64,000 nucleotides of DNA from Bryobacteraceae bacterium (GTDB taxonomy: Bacteria > Acidobacteriota > Terriglobia > Bryobacterales > Bryobacteraceae): contig JAWKHH010000002.1 in the NCBI GenBank assembly GCA_041394945.1, positions 1,124,501 to 1,188,500 on the forward strand, given 5' to 3'. Each line of letters starts with the position of its first letter. Position 1 is the stretch's first letter. The position numbers and the translations under genes were made by a program. Below the pieces are notes generated by a model. The model saw nothing but the letters and a program-made list of their open reading frames with translations. It was not told the DNA's origin and did no database searches. Below are positions 46,848 to 56,429 of the stretch, piece by piece.

Positions 46848-48068
46848 TCAGATGCGGAGAAAAACCTTCCGCCGGTACATCCAGAACAGCACCAGCCAGT
46901 ACATCGCCAGCACGCCCGCGCCGAGCAGGAACGGTTGCGCGCCCTCGCCCGGAGACCCGAAGAAGTTCGCGCCAAGATGGATCCGGAACGAGTCCTCGAA
47001 GAAGTGCTCGAACAGATGGGCGATCAGATACGCGGCGATCGAGTTCAGCCCGATGACGATCAGCGGGAAGGCCCAACGCGTGAAGCTCTTCACTTCGATC
47101 ACCCAACTGAACGCCGCCAGCAGCAGGAAGCACGCGCCTCCGCTCGCCAGCGTCCACGATGGTGTCCAGATCCGTTTCACTACGGGGCAGATTCCGGTCA
47201 CGTGGAGCGCCACGCCGCCGGCGATCAGCACCGCTCCGGTGATCAGCAGCCGCCGCATCGGGATGGCGGGGGCGTCGCGCCGGAGCCATGCGCCGGCGAT
47301 CAACCCGAGAATCATCGTGCCAAGCGTCGGGATGAAGCTGAGCGTCAGGTAGCCGCCCATGTTTGCTACGAACGGCTTCGGCCGCGGGAAGAGGTTGAGG
47401 AACCATTGATCGAAGGCGGAGCCGAGGTTCGCGTTCTTATTCCAGTGAGCGGCGAAGCCCTGGTAATGGTGCGGCCAGTCCGGCGGGACGCCCACGGCCG
47501 AGTAGTCGAATCCCGGCGCCGCTACCGGATACAGCGCCCAGGCGAGCCAGTATGCAAACAGGACTACGCCGAGCGCCCGCCACACCCATTTCAAGGGAAC
47601 GAACCCCAGAAGAAACAGGAACGGATAGCCGAGGCCGATCTGCGAGAGGGTGTCCTCAAAGGTGAAGTTGGTCATCGGCCGGGCGGCCGATCGAAGAAAA
47701 ACTCCGAGCGCCACCAGGATCGCGGCACGCCACAGTGCGTGCCCGAACATCGCGCCGAAGGTTGACCCCTTGGCCAAGCGGCTTGCAATCGAATACGGCA
47801 GCGCCACGCCAACCAGGAACGAAAAGGAAGGCTGAATCAGGTCGTGGAGGGAGCAACCGGCCCAGGCCACGTGCGTCTGGTGATAGGCAAGGAAGTTCCA
47901 GATCGCGCTATCGGGGAACGCGCGCGCTACCCGGGCCAACCGAAGCACTTCGGCCATCATCAGGAACATGACGAAGCCGCGGTAGGCGTCCACGGCATGG
48001 TTGCGCCGGGGCATCGACGGCGCGCGGTCTGATGTGGTCTCTACCGGCAAGGCGGCTGTAGCGGACAC
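46848..48068 (-). CDS. DUF5009/HGSNAT-like transmembrane acyltransferase
   Basis: About 406-aa protein with 10 or so membrane segments. The opening VDAYRGFVMFLMM and the DLIQPSFSFLVGVALPYSI segment match the DUF5009/heparan-alpha-glucosaminide N-acetyltransferase family, which transfers acetyl groups to sugars across a membrane. GLIAGAWLRRD and FPLIVIGLNSIAAYLIAHLF are also typical. The start is placed at GTG 48068 (GGGAG about 12 nt upstream); ATG 48014 is an alternative. The longest frame, to 48185, overlaps the divergent beta-helix gene. Substrate not determined. Confidence 0.82.
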   Translation of the reverse strand: MSATAALPVETTSDRAPSMPRRNHAVDAYRGFVMFLMMAEVLRLARVARAFPDSAIWNFLAYHQTHVAWAGCSLHDLIQPSFSFLVGVALPYSIASRLAKGSTFGAMFGHALWRAAILVALGVFLRSAARPMTNFTFEDTLSQIGLGYPFLFLLGFVPLKWVWRALGVVLFAYWLAWALYPVAAPGFDYSAVGVPPDWPHHYQGFAAHWNKNANLGSAFDQWFLNLFPRPKPFVANMGGYLTLSFIPTLGTMILGLIAGAWLRRDAPAIPMRRLLITGAVLIAGGVALHVTGICPVVKRIWTPSWTLASGGACFLLLAAFSWVIEVKSFTRWAFPLIVIGLNSIAAYLIAHLFEHFFEDSFRIHLGANFFGSPGEGAQPFLLGAGVLAMYWLVLFWMYRRKVFLRI

Positions 48069-48112
48069 GGAGTCATCATACTCCCGTGCGTCTGTGGTAT
48101 GAACGTGGAACG

Positions 48113-49759
48113 ATGCGCAGTGTATTTCTACTCGCGGCGGCGTCGCTGGCCGCGCAAACCGCCGAGCCGCCAGCGGCGGTCGCAACCTTCGAATCCCTCG
48201 GCCTGTACTGGACCCGGCCGGCGACGGATGGCGGCTGCAAGGTCCGCTACCGGAAAGCCGGCGCCGGCGAGTGGCGGGAAGGCTATCCGCTCGTCTACGA
48301 TGCGCGCGAGAAACAGTACCGCGGTTCGCTCGTCGGTCTGGAGCCCGGAACGAACTACCAGGTGGAACTCGATGCGGGCAGCGGCCGAACGGCGCTTGCG
48401 GCGACGACGTGGAGCGAGACGTTTCCGATCGGAAAGACCACGATACTCGAGGGCGGTTTGGCGGACCGCACCGTCACGATCCGCGAAGGTGGGACGGCCG
48501 ATGCGTGGCGCCTTGTGACGCCGGCGCCGGGCGCCCGATTCACCAGCGACGTATTCAATCTCTCCGACTACAACATCGTCGTCGAAGCCAATTACGTGAT
48601 CCTCCGTGGGCTCGAGTTGAAGAATGCCGCTGTCCACGGGGTGTTGATCAAGGCCGGGGTGCAACACGTCGTTATCGAGGACTCGCACATCACCGGGTGG
48701 GGGCGTGTCGGTGGCGCGCGCATCTGGGGCGTGTTCACCGGTTCGGACTCGGCGATTTACGCGGAGAAGGGCGCGGGCCATCTCATCGTGCAGCGCAACC
48801 TCATCGAATACCCGCGCGGCGGCGCCAACGATTGGGAGAGCGGGCATCCTTCGGGCCCCCAAGGGATTTCGCTGATCGATTCGAGCGGCAACAATGTAAT
48901 TCGCTACAACACGATCCGCTCCACCGAGGACCACGGCTTCAACGACGGCATCGGAGGCGGGTCGAACTACAGCTTCGCCGGTAGCCCCAACCGCGATTCC
49001 GATATCTATGGCAACATCGTCTCCAACTGCTGGGACGACGCGATTGAGAGCGAGGGCGCCAACCGCAACGTTCGCATCTGGAGCAACTACCTCCACCACA
49101 CCTTCGTTCACATCGCCACGGCGGCCACCGCCATGGGGCCGCTTTACGTATTCCGCAATGTTTTCGGATTGAGCCGGGTCTCCCACCAGGATCCGTCCGG
49201 CGGCATGATGATCAAGACCGGAATGAACACGGTCACCATCGACGGCGAACGCGTCAGCACCGGGCTCGGGCATCGATTCATTTTTCACAACACGGCGCTG
49301 CAGCCGGACGGCGCGCTCGACGTCTTCAGCAGCCACGAACTGCACAATGCCGTCTCGCGCAACAACATTTTCCACGCCCGGGGCCGCAGTTACCCCCAAG
49401 ACCGCGGCGAGCCTCGCAACGACTTCGCCAACGACCTGACCGGCGGCTTCCTCGGCGGCGGTTTCGTCCGCGCGATGTTTCTCTCCTCGGAACAGCCCGA
49501 GTGGTTCCTTGCCCCGGTTGTGCCGCGCATCGAGTGGGGGCGGAAGGAGTATTCGAAAAACGGGAAAGATTTCGCCATTACCGATCCTGTGGTGGACGCG
49601 AAGAGCCCGGCTATCGACGCCGCCGTCCGCCTGCCCGGATTCAATGACGGCTACACGGGCGCCGCGCCCGACATCGGCGCCTTCGAGACCGGACGCGCGC
49701 CGCTCCGCTTCGGCCGGGAATCGGCGCCGGGCTTCGAACGCGCACCCTGGGAACGCTGA
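48113..49759 (+). CDS. secreted right-handed beta-helix protein with FN3-like N-terminal domain
   Basis: 548-aa protein with a signal peptide (MRSVFLLAAASLAAQ). The N-terminal part (about residues 20-115) is fibronectin-III-like (GLEPGTNYQVELDAG). The remainder carries irregular coils typical of pectate-lyase-like parallel beta-helices (NYVILRGLELKNAA, HVVIEDSHITGWG, NVIRYNTIRST, DIYGNIVSNCW, VRIWSNYLHHT), ending SPAIDAAVRLPGF and DIGAFETG, a common cap motif. A polysaccharide lyase or hydrolase role is plausible but catalytic residues were not identified. ATG 48113 is preferred over the frame start at 48086 because it begins the signal peptide. Confidence 0.83.
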   Translation: MRSVFLLAAASLAAQTAEPPAAVATFESLGLYWTRPATDGGCKVRYRKAGAGEWREGYPLVYDAREKQYRGSLVGLEPGTNYQVELDAGSGRTALAATTWSETFPIGKTTILEGGLADRTVTIREGGTADAWRLVTPAPGARFTSDVFNLSDYNIVVEANYVILRGLELKNAAVHGVLIKAGVQHVVIEDSHITGWGRVGGARIWGVFTGSDSAIYAEKGAGHLIVQRNLIEYPRGGANDWESGHPSGPQGISLIDSSGNNVIRYNTIRSTEDHGFNDGIGGGSNYSFAGSPNRDSDIYGNIVSNCWDDAIESEGANRNVRIWSNYLHHTFVHIATAATAMGPLYVFRNVFGLSRVSHQDPSGGMMIKTGMNTVTIDGERVSTGLGHRFIFHNTALQPDGALDVFSSHELHNAVSRNNIFHARGRSYPQDRGEPRNDFANDLTGGFLGGGFVRAMFLSSEQPEWFLAPVVPRIEWGRKEYSKNGKDFAITDPVVDAKSPAIDAAVRLPGFNDGYTGAAPDIGAFETGRAPLRFGRESAPGFERAPWER

Positions 49760-50437
49760 TCACCAGAGCAAGCGTTGCCGGCCGCCCAACGGCTGCGGAG
49801 CGCATTTGCGCGCCCGCCACGTCGCCATCGCCAGGGCGAACACCAGGTCGTCGTGCTCGTTCTCGCGCCACGCTTCATAGCTCGTGTGATCCTGCCCGGT
49901 GATCTTCAGCGCCATGGTCTTCAGTTCTCCGATGAGCACCGCCGCCAGTTCATGGTTTTCCGGAATTCGCAGTTTGTCCTCCTGGAACGTGACGAGGAGC
50001 GAATGGACGAGGTCCTTCTTCGGCACCCGCCACGCGCCGCGCTCGCACCGCGCCGCTTCGCCGGCCGTGAAGATCACCGGCACCAACGGCATCGAGACGT
50101 TCCGGAACTGCTCCCGCAGCAGATCGACGACAGCGGCGCCCACTCCGGTGGCGTCCACCACCAACTCGCGAGTGGCATCCTCGGGAACCGTTCGCGTCAG
50201 CAACTCGATCTGCTCCACGATCTTGGGATACGTCATTCCCAGCGGCAGCCGCCGCAGACCGCGAATCTGATATTCGTATTCGGACTCCCATTCCCACGAC
50301 GCCGGGTCGCGGATGCTGGCCGACTCTCGCCGCGCCACCAGTGCGACGGCGGTCGGGTCGCGGCTCTGTCCGAGATCGACGCCGACGTGATAGCTCTCGG
50401 GCGCCTTGTTCGATACGCGATAGTGCAGGGAATCCAT
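49760..50437 (-). CDS. phage-type terminase large subunit, nuclease domain (separate gene)
   Basis: 225-aa RNase-H-fold nuclease domain of a terminase large subunit. Acidic residues expected for two-metal cleavage are visible: D21 in VGVDLGQSRD (with D27), D in LVVDATGVG (about 95) and D in HDDLVFALAMAT near the C-terminus. The start ATG 50437 shares its A with the TGA stop of the ATPase gene (TGATG), so the two parts are translationally coupled or are one gene split by a 1-nt frame change. Ends 1 nt from the end of the convergent beta-helix gene. No portal, capsid or tail genes are nearby. Confidence 0.85.
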   Translation of the reverse strand: MDSLHYRVSNKAPESYHVGVDLGQSRDPTAVALVARRESASIRDPASWEWESEYEYQIRGLRRLPLGMTYPKIVEQIELLTRTVPEDATRELVVDATGVGAAVVDLLREQFRNVSMPLVPVIFTAGEAARCERGAWRVPKKDLVHSLLVTFQEDKLRIPENHELAAVLIGELKTMALKITGQDHTSYEAWRENEHDDLVFALAMATWRARKCAPQPLGGRQRLLW

Positions 50438-51177
50438 CAGAAAAGCGTCTCCAGGTTCTTGTCGAGCGCGCGTTCGATCAATTCATCAGAAAACAAGCGC
50501 GTCTCGTTGTCGATAAATTCACAGCAATATTCCTGCCGGAACCAAGTGTCGCCGAGGTTTCGTTTCTCCTCTTCGAGGAACGCTGCCGGGATGCGGCTGC
50601 AATCTGCCGCTCGCGCCTGGATTCGCAGCCACGCTTCCTTGCTCTTCCACGCTTCGTAGAAGAATCCGCGCTTGCCGAATGGAGTCGAGAGCAGCAACAG
50701 GCTCCCCCCGCCGACGGCAAGCATCGGCCGCGCCGCCCGGTAACTTGCGTCCGAAACGCGCGCGGCCTCGTCAATAATCAGAAGCCCCACCGAAGAGAAG
50801 CCGCGGATGTGGGCTTCGCCGCCCGGCAATCCGACAATCCGAGAGCCGTTGCGCAAAAGGAACGACATCTCGTTGTCGCCGTCGCCCTTGATCGGGCTCC
50901 CGCAGGCTTTCAGGAACCCGCCCATCTTCCGCAGTAGCTCGGCTGTCTGCCGTGCCGACGGACTCATCGCCACCACCAACAATTCCGGCACCATCAGGGC
51001 GCGATGCACGGCCTTCGCCGCCGTCACCGTCGATTTGCCCCACTGCCGGCTGCAATTCAACAGGATCCGCGGCGCTCTGGACCGCAGCATCTCCGCCTGT
51101 ATGGGATCCGGCTCGAAGCCCAGTGTATCGGCGGCCCATCGGGCCGGATCCAGCAAATGATTGAGTTCGATCTGCAT
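50437..51177 (-). CDS. phage-type terminase large subunit, ATPase domain (separate gene)
   Basis: 246-aa packaging-motor ATPase. Walker A CSRQWGKST is at residues 42-50, Walker B LLIIDEAAR at about 132-140, and the coupling motif LLLLSTPFGKRG follows. The protein ends at about FSDELIERALDKNLETLF, where terminase proteins normally continue into the nuclease. ATG 51177 is chosen; AAGGAGG lies upstream (about 13 nt, slightly long), and the open frame to 51258 lacks support. In tailed phages and gene-transfer agents this motor cuts and packages DNA. Here it appears alone. Confidence 0.87.
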   Translation of the reverse strand: MQIELNHLLDPARWAADTLGFEPDPIQAEMLRSRAPRILLNCSRQWGKSTVTAAKAVHRALMVPELLVVAMSPSARQTAELLRKMGGFLKACGSPIKGDGDNEMSFLLRNGSRIVGLPGGEAHIRGFSSVGLLIIDEAARVSDASYRAARPMLAVGGGSLLLLSTPFGKRGFFYEAWKSKEAWLRIQARAADCSRIPAAFLEEEKRNLGDTWFRQEYCCEFIDNETRLFSDELIERALDKNLETLF

Positions 51178-51345
51178 TTCCCGGTAGCCACCTCCTTGCC
51201 CGCGAGTCTGCTCGGTTGAGGAGACGCGTATGCAAAATCGAGGCGCTTTTCCGCGCAAATAGATCGTCTAAATTGTGATCGTTATGAGATAGTTACCAGG
51301 AAAACACCGGACGAGGCGCGCTGCCGGAAATCCGCTTCCCCGCCG

Positions 51346-52902
51346 TCACTGCCTGGCGGGTCCGACGCAATCGAAGCTCGCTGCGTCATCGGTGCTGCCC
51401 GAACCTTTGTACTTCGCGGCTGCCGGATAAACGCACAACGGGCGTGATCGCGTCACGGTCCCGGCAGCGCCTTTGGTCGCCACCAGCCGCTCCGGCGCCT
51501 TGCCGCGCTCCACCCAATCGATGAGCGCCGCCATGTGCGGAAAGTTGTCGCACCCCGGGCCGCCTCCGCAGTGAAACACGCCGGGCAGCAGGAAAAACCG
51601 GAAGAAATCCTTTGTCCCCGCACCGTTCACCTTCAAGGCCTCTTCGTAATATTCGATCGCGCGCCGTGCGTTCAACGCTGGATCGGCCAGTCCGAACCAC
51701 AGCAGAACCTTGCCGCCCGCCTGCCGCAGCTGCGACAGATCCGGATCGGTGGCATCCAAAATGGACCGGATCCAAGTTAGGTTCGTTCCCGCGGTTTTGT
51801 CCAGGTCCAACCCGCCGATCGAAAGCGTCGGGTGGGAATCGCGCGGGTCAGCCAAGTACCTGAAAAAGCTCTCTGAAAACGCCGATTGAGTGGCTCTGCC
51901 TCCCTCGCGGACAAGCCAGCCTTCCCATCCCATTCGCCCATTCGAAGCCACTGCCTCGGCCCCCACGGGCCAGCCCGGGTAGACACGCTTCCCGCCGATC
52001 GTCTGGTCTCCATAAAGGACCTCGAGCGAGCGGATCTCGCCCTCCGAGAAGCAGTGCGCAGCCGCCGCGCCCGTGCAGCGTGGCAGGTGTTCGGCGGGCT
52101 TGAACCCGCACCCCAACGGATCGCCGATGACGCCGTCCCGGACGCCGTCCTTCGGATCGCACAGCGCGTAGATTTTCTCACCCGCTAGCTTCATCTTCGC
52201 CGCCGACACCGGCGCCTTCGCGAAGGCTTGTTGGACGGCGACATAGTTCGCCATGGTGCCGGTGAAGTCGAGCACCGGCGCGCCTGCCGAAATGCCGTCG
52301 AAATCCTCCGGGAAGCGCTGCGCCGCCATGAGCGCCTGTCGCCCGCCGGTGGAGCAGCCTTGAAAATACGAACGCTTCGGGCGCGACCCGTAGTAGGCCG
52401 CTGCCACGCGCTTGGCCGTCTCCGCGGTCACATGAACGGCTCGAAACGCATAATCGATCAGCTTCTGGCGATCCTTCGCGAAGGTCCCGAGAGGTTCACG
52501 CGCCCCGTCGTGACCCGTATTCGTTCGAGTGAAGACCCAACCGAGGCGCATCGCCTCGTCGCGCGGACCCACGGGCCCCGGCGTATCGAGGTTGTTGCCC
52601 GCGTATCCACCGTTGCCAACCATCAGGAGCCGCCCGTTCCAATCGACCGGCAGGGCGACTTCGAATTCCACCTCCGGCCGCACGAGTCCCCGCACGCGGC
52701 AATACTTGGGTGCGCGCTGCGTCGCCTCTTCCTCCGCCGCCGTGGTTACGCTGAAGTCGTATCCGGTGAGCTCGCGGAGCGACGAACAAGACCGTTTCGG
52801 CGCGGACCTGGATTCTCCGGATGATGGAGTCCACTGAGAGAGCTGGCCCTGCGCGAGGGCCAGCCCGGTGAGAAGGAATGAAAGCCACACGGCGCGTTGC
52901 AT
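51346..52902 (-). CDS. tannase/feruloyl esterase family protein, secreted
   Basis: 518-aa esterase with signal peptide (MQRAVWLSFLLTGLALAQG). The family's CS-D-HC arrangement is visible: C183-S184 in GCSTGGRQ, D in FGLADPALN (about 405), and HC in PGVFHCGGGPG (about 450), the cysteines forming the disulfide that ties Ser to His. A calcium-site region (DPKDGVRDGVIGDPLGCGF) is present, with D/G-rich turns. It hydrolyses ester bonds of gallates or hydroxycinnamates in the periplasm or outside. Starts 24 nt after the end of the Oar-like receptor, so the two are probably an operon. Confidence 0.93.
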   Translation of the reverse strand: MQRAVWLSFLLTGLALAQGQLSQWTPSSGESRSAPKRSCSSLRELTGYDFSVTTAAEEEATQRAPKYCRVRGLVRPEVEFEVALPVDWNGRLLMVGNGGYAGNNLDTPGPVGPRDEAMRLGWVFTRTNTGHDGAREPLGTFAKDRQKLIDYAFRAVHVTAETAKRVAAAYYGSRPKRSYFQGCSTGGRQALMAAQRFPEDFDGISAGAPVLDFTGTMANYVAVQQAFAKAPVSAAKMKLAGEKIYALCDPKDGVRDGVIGDPLGCGFKPAEHLPRCTGAAAAHCFSEGEIRSLEVLYGDQTIGGKRVYPGWPVGAEAVASNGRMGWEGWLVREGGRATQSAFSESFFRYLADPRDSHPTLSIGGLDLDKTAGTNLTWIRSILDATDPDLSQLRQAGGKVLLWFGLADPALNARRAIEYYEEALKVNGAGTKDFFRFFLLPGVFHCGGGPGCDNFPHMAALIDWVERGKAPERLVATKGAAGTVTRSRPLCVYPAAAKYKGSGSTDDAASFDCVGPARQ

Positions 52903-52926
52903 GGCGTTCAGTATATCGGTTCAGGT

Positions 52927-55900
52927 TCAGAAATACAGCTTCAACCCAAACTGCATGATGCGCATCGGCGTCGTCAAGCCCCGGATTTCGCCCATGCGCG
53001 GCGCGTTGGGCGTGATCTGGTCGACGCCGGTGAACCCGATGCCGCCCGGAGTGCCGAAATACGGCGTATTGAACGCGTTCACGGCCTCCACGCGGAACTG
53101 CACGTTCACCTGCTCGTTGACGCGGAAGTTCTTGAACATCGACAAGTCGAAGTTGTGCTGTCCCGGGGCGCGGAGGATGTTGTAGCCGGCCGAGCCGTAG
53201 TGGCAGAGATCCGGACGCGACGGAATGTTGCAGCTCACGCGTTGGAATGCGAGCGGGTTGTACCAAAGGTCCCGCGTGGGATTTGAAAGGTGCGCGTCGC
53301 CGACGAGATCCGGCCGCACGGTGCCGCCCGTATTGAGATCGCCACCGCCGATGGTGAACGGGAAGCCCGAGCGAAGCGAGACGATTCCGTTCATCTGCCA
53401 TCCGCCGATGATCCATTTGGCCGGTCCGCGAATGCCCTGTCCAGGCAGTTCCCAGAGATAGTGGCCGACGAAGTTATGCCGCTGGTCGAAGCGGAAGACA
53501 CCGCGGTTACCGCGCCGGTCCAGCGGATTCTGGAAGGACGCGCCCTCCTGGCCGCCGTTCTCGCCGTCGCCGTGAGCCTTGGAGAGCGTGTAGGCGAGAC
53601 CGAACGAGATCCCGCGCGCGAAGCGCTTGTCCGCCTTCATCTGCAGCCCGTGATAGAAAGACTCGCCGAAGCTGTCGATGTAGCGAATGTTGCCGATCGC
53701 CTGTACGCCCAACTGCGGCGTCGCGGGGTCGAAGAACTGCTGGTACGGACGTCGCGCCTGAATATTCGTGTTCGAGGACGGAGGCGCCTGATTGTAGGTG
53801 CCAATCGAATTCCCAACGTGGCTTCCCTTCGACCCGACGTAGCCGACCGTGAATGCAACTTGTCCGGGGAGTTCTCGCTGGATGTCGAAGCTCCACTTCC
53901 ACACGTCGCCGTCGACGTAGTCCGGCGGAACGTACAGCAGGTTCACCGGACGCACCGTGGCCGCGCCACCGGTACGTTGGAGGAAGGGATCGTTGAGGGT
54001 CAGAATGGGCTGCCCGGCACGGTATTGCCGAGTCTGCACGCTATAGTTCTGCCCGTCGGCGCCGGTAACGCTAGGCCGCTGCGCCGGGTCGGTCACGGAC
54101 TGGAACAGAAGGCTTCCGGACTTCGGCGGCATCAAATTGAAGATCGTAAACGTATTGGTGTGGTTGATATTGTCAAACCAGCCGGCGCCCATTCGGAACA
54201 CCCACTTCTCGGTGGGCCGGTAGGTGATTCCGAGGCGCGGCATGAAGAAGCGGTAGCGCTGCTTGAACAGCCGGACGGCGCCGGACTCATCCACCTTCCC
54301 CGGGAAGATCGCCGGAATGGTGCGTCCGTCGGAAGTGGTGTAGCTGGTGCCGCGGCCGATTCCCGCGTCCACGCCGGGCAAATCGAGCGTCCGCCACAAG
54401 CCCTGCGAATCCACGGGCACGCCGTTAACGTCGAAGCGTAGGCCCAGGTTGACTGTCATCTTGCTGGACACCTTCCAGTCATCGTTGATGTAGGCGCCCC
54501 AGCGGTTCGCCCTCGGGAAGGTCAGCGGGAGACCCTCGGCCGACTGCGTGCTGTTGGGCAGGCCGAGCAGGAATGAAGCGAACGCGTAGCCGCTCTCGTT
54601 GCCCCCGAAGTTGAAGGCGCCCTCCTCGAGGTTCGCCGCGCCGCGTTCCATGGAGATGCGGTAGAGTTCACCGCCAATCTTGAGGTTATGCTTGCCGCGG
54701 AACATGGACACATGGTCTCCGATCTGGACGGTATCCATGTTGTCGTAGCCGTTGCCGTTGGTGCGTTCGCGGAGGGTGAACGGCAGGCCGTTGAACTGGG
54801 GTATGCCGTGCTCGCGGGCGGTCAGTTTGCGGTTTCCGTCGCCAAACACCCGGACTTCGCCGACGCCGAGGGAGTCCATGTCGAAGCTCGAGTCGTCCGT
54901 GCGCGGATTCGAAGTCAAATCGTCGGAGATATTGAAGCCGATGCGGAGTTCGTTGATGGTGCTCGGCGAGAAGGTGTGGATCCACTGCGTCGCGAGGTTG
55001 GTGACCTTCGAATCGACGAAGACCGGCAGGTTGGGGTTGATGTCGTTGCTCTCGCGGTCGGACCGGTCGACGGCGAGCCGGGCGAACACGCGGTCGGTGT
55101 CGCTAAAGTTGTGGTCCACCCGGGCGAAATAGGTCCGCGCGTTAGTGGGCTGGTTGACGCCGCCGATCGCCGTGAAGTCGAGAGGGTCGGCCGGCTCGAA
55201 CCGCGCCCGGGGCACGTACTTGTCGAGCACGTTCACGGCGCCCGGATGGAGCCGAGTCCGGGGAATCACGTTGTTGGCGAACGGCAGGCCGTTCTGCGCG
55301 TCGAAAATCACGATCGGGTTGCGGAACAGGCGTCCCGTGGCGGGGTTGATGGAGCCGGAGAGCAGCTTCGAGAAGTCACCCTGGCGGAACGAGTCGATGG
55401 GGAAGTTCACCTGCTGGACGGCTTCGATCCGGTCCAGGCGGTATTCCATGTTGAAGGCCCAAAACGTCTTGTTGCGGCCGTCGTAGATCTTCGGAATCGT
55501 AACCGGACCGCTGACGACGAACCCGAACTGGTTGCGCCGCAGGGCATCCTTGTCGCGGCGGGTCTGCCCGGCGCCGAGGCCGAAGTTGAGGAAGTAGTTC
55601 TCGGCGTCGAAGATGTCGTTGCGCACGAATTCGAACAGCGTGCCGTGGAGTTTGTTGGTGCCGCTCTTCATCGTGATCTGGACGTTGGCGCCGCCGCCGA
55701 AGCCGACCTCGGCCGAGTAGGCGTTGGTCTGGATCTTGAATTCCTCGATCGCCTCGATCGAAGGCACGAAGTTGGTGATGTGGATGCGCGGATCCTTGGC
55801 GTCCACGCCGTCGAGCGAGACCACCTGGTGGATCTCCCGCTGCCCGTTGGCCGATACCGAGAAGCCGGACCCCGGAATCGGGAACCCGCCGAGCCCGTCG

Positions 55901-56409
55901 CCGAGCCCTGTGCGGCTGCCGAATTGGACACCCGGCACCAGCACGGCAAGCTGCGTGACGTTGCGGCCGTTCAGCGGCAGGTCCACGATGCGCTTGTTCT
56001 CGATGACTCCGCCGACGGTTGGATTTTCGGTGTTCAGCGTGACCGCCGCCGCCGAAACTTCGACCACTTCGCTCACTGAACCGACTTCCATCGAGAAGTC
56101 GAGGCGGACCTGCGCGCCGGTTTCGACGCGCACCGCTTTGGCCTCCTCGGTCTTGAATCCTTGCATCTCGACGTGCACGTCATAGTTGCCGACCGGAACC
56201 AGCGGGAAGCTGTAGTTGCCGGTCTGATTCGTGTCCTGGGACCGGGCGATGCCGGTGTCGACGTTGGTGATGGTCACCTTGGCGCTGGACATCACCGCGC
56301 CGGAGGTATCGGAAACGATGCCCTGAATGGACTGGGTTGTGGATTGGCCGGATAGGCACAGAGTAGACACCAGCACGGATACCGCGCCGGCAAGAAAGCG
56401 TTGCCGCAT
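52927..56409 (-). CDS. Oar-like TonB-dependent receptor with carboxypeptidase-regulatory domain (paralogue 1)
   Basis: 1160-aa outer-membrane receptor. After the signal peptide comes a CarboxypepD_reg-like domain (about residues 25-110; IQGIVSDTSGAVMSSAKVT, TGNYSFPLVPVGNYDVHV), a TonB-plug region (about 120-230; LPLNGRNVTQLAVLVPGVQ, VSLDGVDAKDPRI) and a large beta-barrel ending in MRIMQFGLKLYF, an aromatic C-terminus for BAM insertion. AAGGGG (56417-56422) is the RBS, 7 nt before the ATG. It closely resembles the receptor at 57041-60514. Tannase downstream suggests a plant-phenolic ligand, which is inference. Confidence 0.94.
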   Translation of the reverse strand: MRQRFLAGAVSVLVSTLCLSGQSTTQSIQGIVSDTSGAVMSSAKVTITNVDTGIARSQDTNQTGNYSFPLVPVGNYDVHVEMQGFKTEEAKAVRVETGAQVRLDFSMEVGSVSEVVEVSAAAVTLNTENPTVGGVIENKRIVDLPLNGRNVTQLAVLVPGVQFGSRTGLGDGLGGFPIPGSGFSVSANGQREIHQVVSLDGVDAKDPRIHITNFVPSIEAIEEFKIQTNAYSAEVGFGGGANVQITMKSGTNKLHGTLFEFVRNDIFDAENYFLNFGLGAGQTRRDKDALRRNQFGFVVSGPVTIPKIYDGRNKTFWAFNMEYRLDRIEAVQQVNFPIDSFRQGDFSKLLSGSINPATGRLFRNPIVIFDAQNGLPFANNVIPRTRLHPGAVNVLDKYVPRARFEPADPLDFTAIGGVNQPTNARTYFARVDHNFSDTDRVFARLAVDRSDRESNDINPNLPVFVDSKVTNLATQWIHTFSPSTINELRIGFNISDDLTSNPRTDDSSFDMDSLGVGEVRVFGDGNRKLTAREHGIPQFNGLPFTLRERTNGNGYDNMDTVQIGDHVSMFRGKHNLKIGGELYRISMERGAANLEEGAFNFGGNESGYAFASFLLGLPNSTQSAEGLPLTFPRANRWGAYINDDWKVSSKMTVNLGLRFDVNGVPVDSQGLWRTLDLPGVDAGIGRGTSYTTSDGRTIPAIFPGKVDESGAVRLFKQRYRFFMPRLGITYRPTEKWVFRMGAGWFDNINHTNTFTIFNLMPPKSGSLLFQSVTDPAQRPSVTGADGQNYSVQTRQYRAGQPILTLNDPFLQRTGGAATVRPVNLLYVPPDYVDGDVWKWSFDIQRELPGQVAFTVGYVGSKGSHVGNSIGTYNQAPPSSNTNIQARRPYQQFFDPATPQLGVQAIGNIRYIDSFGESFYHGLQMKADKRFARGISFGLAYTLSKAHGDGENGGQEGASFQNPLDRRGNRGVFRFDQRHNFVGHYLWELPGQGIRGPAKWIIGGWQMNGIVSLRSGFPFTIGGGDLNTGGTVRPDLVGDAHLSNPTRDLWYNPLAFQRVSCNIPSRPDLCHYGSAGYNILRAPGQHNFDLSMFKNFRVNEQVNVQFRVEAVNAFNTPYFGTPGGIGFTGVDQITPNAPRMGEIRGLTTPMRIMQFGLKLYF

Positions 56410-56429
56410 GAATGGACCCCTTTTTAAGC

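Noticed and set aside
46173..47765. 530-codon plus-strand frame
   Set aside because: Antisense to the DUF5009 and unknown genes; composition is His/Arg/Glu-rich shadow coding.
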